64,000 bases of DNA from Gymnopus androsaceus JB14 (Eukaryota > Basidiomycota > Agaricomycetes > Agaricales > Omphalotaceae): NCBI GenBank assembly GCA_009733575.1, contig ML769424.1, forward strand, positions 255,410 through 319,409. The letters are read 5' to 3'. The position numbers were made by a program, and so were the translations under genes. Position 1 is the first letter of the stretch, and each line of letters starts with the position of its first letter. The notes below the pieces were generated by a model. That model made no database searches. It had not been told where the DNA came from and saw nothing but the letters and a program-made list of their open reading frames with translations. Positions 59,087-64,000 of this stretch are shown piece by piece.

Positions 59087-60870
59087 ATGCATCAACGTCC
59101 AAGGAGAGGCCAACCAACGGTCAATCCACCTATCATTCCTCCTAACTCCCCTACTACTCCTAATCCTTCCATCGCCAACGCTCAATCTCTTCAACCCTAT
59201 CAGGAGTCAATCTCAGCGATCGGCAATACTCGCCAACATGGTAGTGGTTTCAGTCCTGCAGCAATTGCACCAACCGTAGTAACGACAGAACCCATTCAGG
59301 GTCAGCTAGGGCAAACCGATTATGAACTAACCCAAGCAGTCGATGTAAACAGTGCACCAGTATGGATTTGCACTCCGACACGCAGTCGAATCGTCACTCT
59401 AGATGAACCGCAAGCGGTCCCTACTTCGCCAACCCCACTGTCCGCGGCGGCTGGTCATTTACGATGCCTCACTGTCACTCCCCCAAGGGATTCTGAGCGC
59501 TCCCAGACATTACCTATCGTCGAAACAACGGGAGCAGAACCCGAAGCACAACCCTCCGTTCATGAGGAGCATGGTTCTCATACCTCAGAAAGAAGAGACG
59601 ATGAAAGGGAATCTTCCCAACATGACGAGGAAGAAGATGCCGATGAGGACGCCAATCCCCATCCACAACCTTCTACAGATCCGCCACCAGGAGGCGATCC
59701 AGAAGACCCACCAGGTGGAGGTGGAGGTGGTGGTGGAGGCGGCGGACCTCCTCGAAGACCCAGAAATGATCCTAATGATGACGAAACAATACTTGTCAAT
59801 TCTTCGATCTCATGAATTCCTTCCGAGGATCGATTGACACACTGGGTGGTGTACTTTCAAGGATGAATGTACCTTCCGGTGATTCTTCAGACTCGAAGTT
59901 GAAAGTAAAGGAACCTGACATATTCGATGGTTCCGAACCTCGGAAGCTCAAAGGGTTCCTTGTTTCTTTATCTTTGGTTTTTATTGACTGACCAACGTAT
60001 TTTACGGAGGCACGGAAGATTAACTACACCCTATCATATCTCGGCGGTGCGGCGAAAGAATGGTTCGAACCCGACATTCTTGATCCCGACCTTTCCGCTA
60101 TACCCGCCTGGACTTCTTCTTATTGCGCACTCATACAAGAGTTGCAGGATAATTTCGGTCTATACGACGCTCAGGGTGATGCCAAAGATAAGCTCGGAAA
60201 CCTTTGAATGAAGGAAAACGAGAACGTACAAAAGTACAATATCCGTTTCAATACTCTCGCCGCTTCCACGGCATGGGACGAATCCGCCCTTCGATGGGCA
60301 TATCAGCGCGGTCTCGCTAATCGATTGAAGGACGAGTTGGCATGCATTCCCGAACCGCGTACTCTCGCCGATTTCCGATACGAAGTTCTTTGAATCAACA
60401 ATCGATACTGGAAGCAAGAAGAAGAAAAGAAAAGAGAGGTCGCAAGGACTTCCAGGGGTAGTACTAGCGGTAAAACTTCTTCCCCGACGAAAAAGGGTTC
60501 ATCGAACTCTTCCTCTCAAAATGTACAATCACAATCTTCTTCTTCTAACGCGAACAAGACTTTCAACGCATCGGTCTCCTTTTCTGGTCAGCAGAAACCA
60601 GCCGGAAAACAACCTTGGAAACCTACTGGTTTGTCTTCCGCTTCTTCCGCTTTGACACCAAAGCCTTATGCGAACGTTCTGGGACCGGATGGCAAGTTAA
60701 AGCCAGCCAAGATGGAGCGCTGCAAGAAGAATAATCTTTGTACTTTCTGTGGCGGAAAACACAAAGTCAAGGATTGTAATAAGCGGAACAAGTCGAACAA
60801 CTCTAGCGGGCGTTCCGCTCAAACACAGGAGGCACAACCTTCCATCGTTGTGCCGACATCGGAAAAATAG
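59087..60870 (+). pseudogene. Gypsy 2 gag, with in-frame stops
   Basis: It begins MHQRPRRGQPTVNPPIIPPN; a Pro/Thr-rich arm ends in a poly-Gly/Arg stretch at about residue 210. The capsid-like part (KINYTLSYLGGAAKEWFEPD; YNIRFNTLAASTAWDESAL) and a zinc knuckle (CTFCGGKHKVKDC) follow. Stops after SSIS, VFID, LGNL and EVL break it; several fit CGA-to-TGA. Confidence 0.75.
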
Positions 60871-61019
60871 TCCGCAACTCCTGTACCCCGGTACGAAACA
60901 GGAGTTGCGTTGACCAGGTTTGTACCTCTGGGGAATTATTCCTGAACGCATCCGCTCTTTCTACTTACGAACGATCTCTTACTATACCATTAGTTACAGA
61001 AATTCCAATCCTCGATGAA

Positions 61020-63655
61020 TTGGAAAATACTTCCTCTCTTCTCAAATTCTTGACACTTGTTGACTCTGGTTCTACAGACTGTTTCATTGATTTCCGATAT
61101 GTTGCACAAAATGATATTCCTACCTCTCCAATTCCGCCAATCAATTTACGACTTTTCAATGGTTCACTTTCGCCGACACCGATATCGCAGATCGCGAACT
61201 TAGATGTTCGGTTCCCTTCCGGCGAGCTTATTTCGCTCACCTTCTTCGTCACATCGTTAGACTCAACCTGCAAAGCCGTTCTAGGTTATAGTTTCTTGAC
61301 CCGCTACAATCCGTTGATTGACTGGGAATCCAGAAACATTACATTCCGAAAACCCTCTAAAATTGACGTCTCGCCGACAAATTCGGTCGATCGTTTCGAT
61401 TGGTCTGAATCAGATTCTTCCCCTCCAGGAAAATCATCCATTCCAAAACGTCGCTCCTGTTACAGGATCACCTTGCAGAAATCACTCTTGAACTATCCCT
61501 CGACCTTTATCCGAGAAGTTCCCTTACAAACCAATCTACTCCTATCCATCGGTGATTCACCAACGAGCTTCAAAACTCAATTCCAACGACATCAACATCG
61601 CTTTCGTCAGTGCTGCAGCTTTCCACCGGATCTGTAAGGATTCCGGGGAAGAGCCATTGCTTCTGCGGGCTATCCGTTCGGAAACAATTGCACGCGCGGC
61701 AACCACAGATCAGCTGCACAAAGAAGACCTGGGTGTTCCTAGGAATACCATGATTTTCTAGACATCTTCGATGAAATCAAAGCCAATGTCCTTGCTGAAC
61801 ACCGACCATACGACCTCAAAATTGAATTGGAGAAAGGTGCTGAACCTCCACTTGGCCGCATCATTCTGCTTTCACCGAGAGAACAAGAAGCCCTTCGTGA
61901 ATTCCTGGATACGCATCTGAAAACTGGTTTTATCGCACCATCGAACTCGCCGCACGGCGCTCCCGTCCTCTTCGCACCGAAGAAAGATGGAAAGCTTCAA
62001 CTTTGTGTCGATTTCAGAGGTTTGAACAAAATCACGAAGAAGAATCACTATCCGTTACCGCTCATATCAGATCTCCTTGACGCGCCTAAAAAAGCGCGCA
62101 TCTACACCAAAATTGACCTCAAACACGCTTATCACCTCGTGCGCATTAACAAGGGAGACGAATGGAAAACTACCTTTCGTACCTGCTGGGGTTCCTACAA
62201 ATAGAATGTTATGCCTTTCGGGCTCACCAATGCTCCCGCCGCCTGGCAGCAATTTATCAACGACGTTCTCACCGACATGATAGATGTCAACGTCATTGTG
62301 TACCTTGAGGACATCCTCATCTATTCCAACAATGAGGAAAGTCATCGAGACCATGTCCGCAAAGTTCTCCGCCGACTCCACAAACATCAATTATTCGCTA
62401 ACGCCAGCAAATGCGAATGGAGCGTTGACAGGGTTGAATATCTGGGTTACATTATGTCGCCAGCCGGTCTTACCATGGCTGCCGACAAAGTACAAGCAAT
62501 CGTCGACTGGCCGACACCTAGAAAGGTTAAAGATGTTCAGTCATTTCTTGGCTTCGCAAATTTCTATTGTCATTTTATTTATAATTATTCCGACATCGTT
62601 GTGCCATTGACTCGCCTCACTCAAAAGAGTGTCGATTGGGTCTGGTCGATTGAATGTCAAGAAGCTTTTGAAAAGCTTAAATGGGCTTTTACCCATGCTC
62701 CGATCTTAGCTCACTGGGAGCCCGATTGTCTACTCATTGTCGAAACCGACGCCTCTGATTATGCTCTTGCAGCAATTCTTTCGATCGTCCTCGCCGACGG
62801 CGGAGTCCATCCAATCGCTTTTCTCTCCCGCACATTCCAAGCTGCAGAACTCAACTATGACACCCACGACAAAGAACTTTTAGCAATCTTTGAGGCTTTT
62901 AAAGCCTGGCGACACTACCTCGAAGGTTCCGGCGATCCGATCGATGTTGTTACCGACCACAAAAACCTCGAATATTGCTCAACAACAAAAATTCTTACGA
63001 GGCAACAAGTTCAATGGTCGGAATACCTTCACCAGTTCAACATGGTAATTCGCTTCCACCTGGGTAAATTAGGAGAGAAACCGGATTCGATCACTAGACA
63101 GTGGGACGTCTATCCGAAAGAGGGGGATATTGGCTACGCGCAAGTTAATCCTCATAATTTCAGACCCATATTCACTAACGAGCAATTAACCGTTTCACTT
63201 CGAGCGACCTTTCTCAAAGGTCCCGCCCTTCGCGTGTCGATTGTCCTAGACATCAATGCTTTGCACCAAGCAATTCGACTTGCTCTTCCGCTCGATCCCG
63301 AATCCGCCGCCGGTCTCGAACTAGCGAAGGATCCCTCCAAACCTCGATGGGAACTGAAACCAGATGGATTACTACGCTTAGATGAGCGGATCTATGTTCC
63401 AAATCATTCCAATCTCTGTCTTCAAGTTCTTCGTTATTTTCATGATCATCCACTTTCCGGTCATTTTGGCCAAAACTGCACTCTCGAAGCTATTAGACGA
63501 TCATACACTTGGCCAAAAGTCCGCGAATTCATTCGCAACTATGTCGGTTCATGTACCACCTGCGGTCGAAACAAACCGCGTCATCATCGCCCTTACGGTC
63601 TTCTTAAACCTCTTCCTGTTCCACTTCAGGCTGCCCCATTTTATATCTTCTTAGA
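61020..63655 (+). pseudogene. Gypsy 2 pol, broken and truncated
   Basis: Protease (LTLVDSGSTDCFID), RT (YTKIDLKHAYHLVRI; VMPFGLTNAPAAWQQFIND) with the active site changed to Y-L-E-D, RNase H (ETDASDYALAAIL; ELNYDTHDKELLAIFEAF) and the integrase zinc finger (HPLSGHFGQNC..CTTCGRNKPRH). A frameshift near 61640-61830 and a stop at about 62202 (expected Trp before NVMPFG) interrupt it; homology ends at LPVPLQAAP. Confidence 0.85.
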
Positions 63656-63699
63656 TAGTCCAAAGTGTAACAATCCAGTAACTAATATGATCAAAATCC

Positions 63700-64000
63700 A
63701 CAGGAAATCCAGGGCCCTGGAATCCATACGCCCTGCCTGGAATCCATACGGCTAGGACCTCTGGCACCCTTTGGATATGGATTCCATGCACTAGTAAATA
63801 TAGTAGTGTATGGATTCCATGCATGTTGCATGGAATCCATGCACTAGTAAAAATAGTAGTGTATGGATTCCATGCATGTTGCATGGAATCCATGAACTAG
63901 TAAAAATAGTAGCGTATGGATTCCATGCATGTTGCATGGAATCCATGAACTAGTAAAAATAGTAGCGTATGGATTCCATGCATGTTGCATGGAATCCATG
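63700..64000. repeat. 53-bp palindromic tandem repeat (continues past window)
   Basis: Units start at about 63809, 63861, 63914 and 63967. Each holds ATGGATTCCATGCA-TGT then TGCATGGAATCCAT, a perfect inverted repeat, and the spacer ACTAGTAAAAATAGTAG(T/C)G. Degenerate GGAATCCATACG units precede it from 63716. Confidence 0.9.

Larger units (their letters stand above)
58553..63655 (+). mobile_element. Ty3/Gypsy retrotransposon 2, 3'-truncated
   Basis: 5' LTR, gag, protease, RT, RNase H and integrase zinc finger in order on the plus strand. Homology ends in the early integrase core near 63655, where unrelated sequence and a satellite begin. The reading frame contains several stops. Confidence 0.85.

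Noticed and set aside
59578..59799. Minus-strand poly-Pro ORF
   Set aside because: It is the antisense shadow of the poly-Gly stretch of Gypsy 2 gag.
63700..64000. CRISPR array
   Set aside because: Units are contiguous 53-bp tandem copies without variable spacers, in a eukaryotic genome.

Overview
The window is nuclear DNA of a filamentous basidiomycete, most likely an Agaricomycete. The evidence is the density of very short introns (about 46-82 bp, GT..AG), F-box/leucine-rich genes, a DUF6533 membrane protein, a DUF2235 hydrolase, a GT61/DUF563 glycosyltransferase and paired Kre9/KNH-type GPI proteins. Calls rest on reading the translations; no database search was possible, so family names are recognition calls and exon borders are approximate unless given.

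Region A (1-37.6 kb) is gene-rich. In order it holds: the 3' part of an unrecognised helical protein; an F-box gene; GT61; DUF6533; two tandem Kre9/KNH-like GPI proteins; a single-pass membrane protein; a DUF2235 hydrolase; a gene-free stretch with a degenerate repeat array (17.1-18.0 kb); a conserved hypothetical gene; an aldo/keto reductase; a secreted protein-kinase-like gene (K1); a paraoxonase-like beta-propeller; an F-box gene; a low-complexity protein with an RNA-recognition-like end; another F-box gene; a small TATA-driven ORF; a second secreted kinase-like gene (K2); a weak membrane-protein candidate; and a hypothetical gene with a repetitive basic tail. K1 and K2 share motifs and intron positions and are the most interesting protein finding.

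Region B (37.7-38.4 kb) is a long foldback element.

Region C (38.7-58.55 kb) is a transposon nest, visibly CpG-poor with many Arg codons changed to Cys, Trp, His or stop. Its base is a minus-strand tyrosine-recombinase (DIRS-like) retrotransposon (RT and RNase H at 58.5-57.1 kb, recombinase at 56.7 and 39.7-38.9 kb). Its recombinase ORF is split by a 16.85-kb insertion (39689-56534) with long inverted ends and a 7-bp target duplication. Inside that lie a complete but decayed chromodomain Ty3/Gypsy element (40200-47725, duplication TTTAC) and a hAT element (48389-52518, duplication CCCAGTTC). The hAT is itself hit by two MITEs (48864-49240, TA; 50400-50736, GATGAAAC).

Region D (58.55-64.0 kb) is a second, CpG-rich Ty3/Gypsy element on the plus strand, with its 5' LTR present but cut off within integrase near 63.66 kb. 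A 53-bp palindromic tandem repeat follows and runs off the window.
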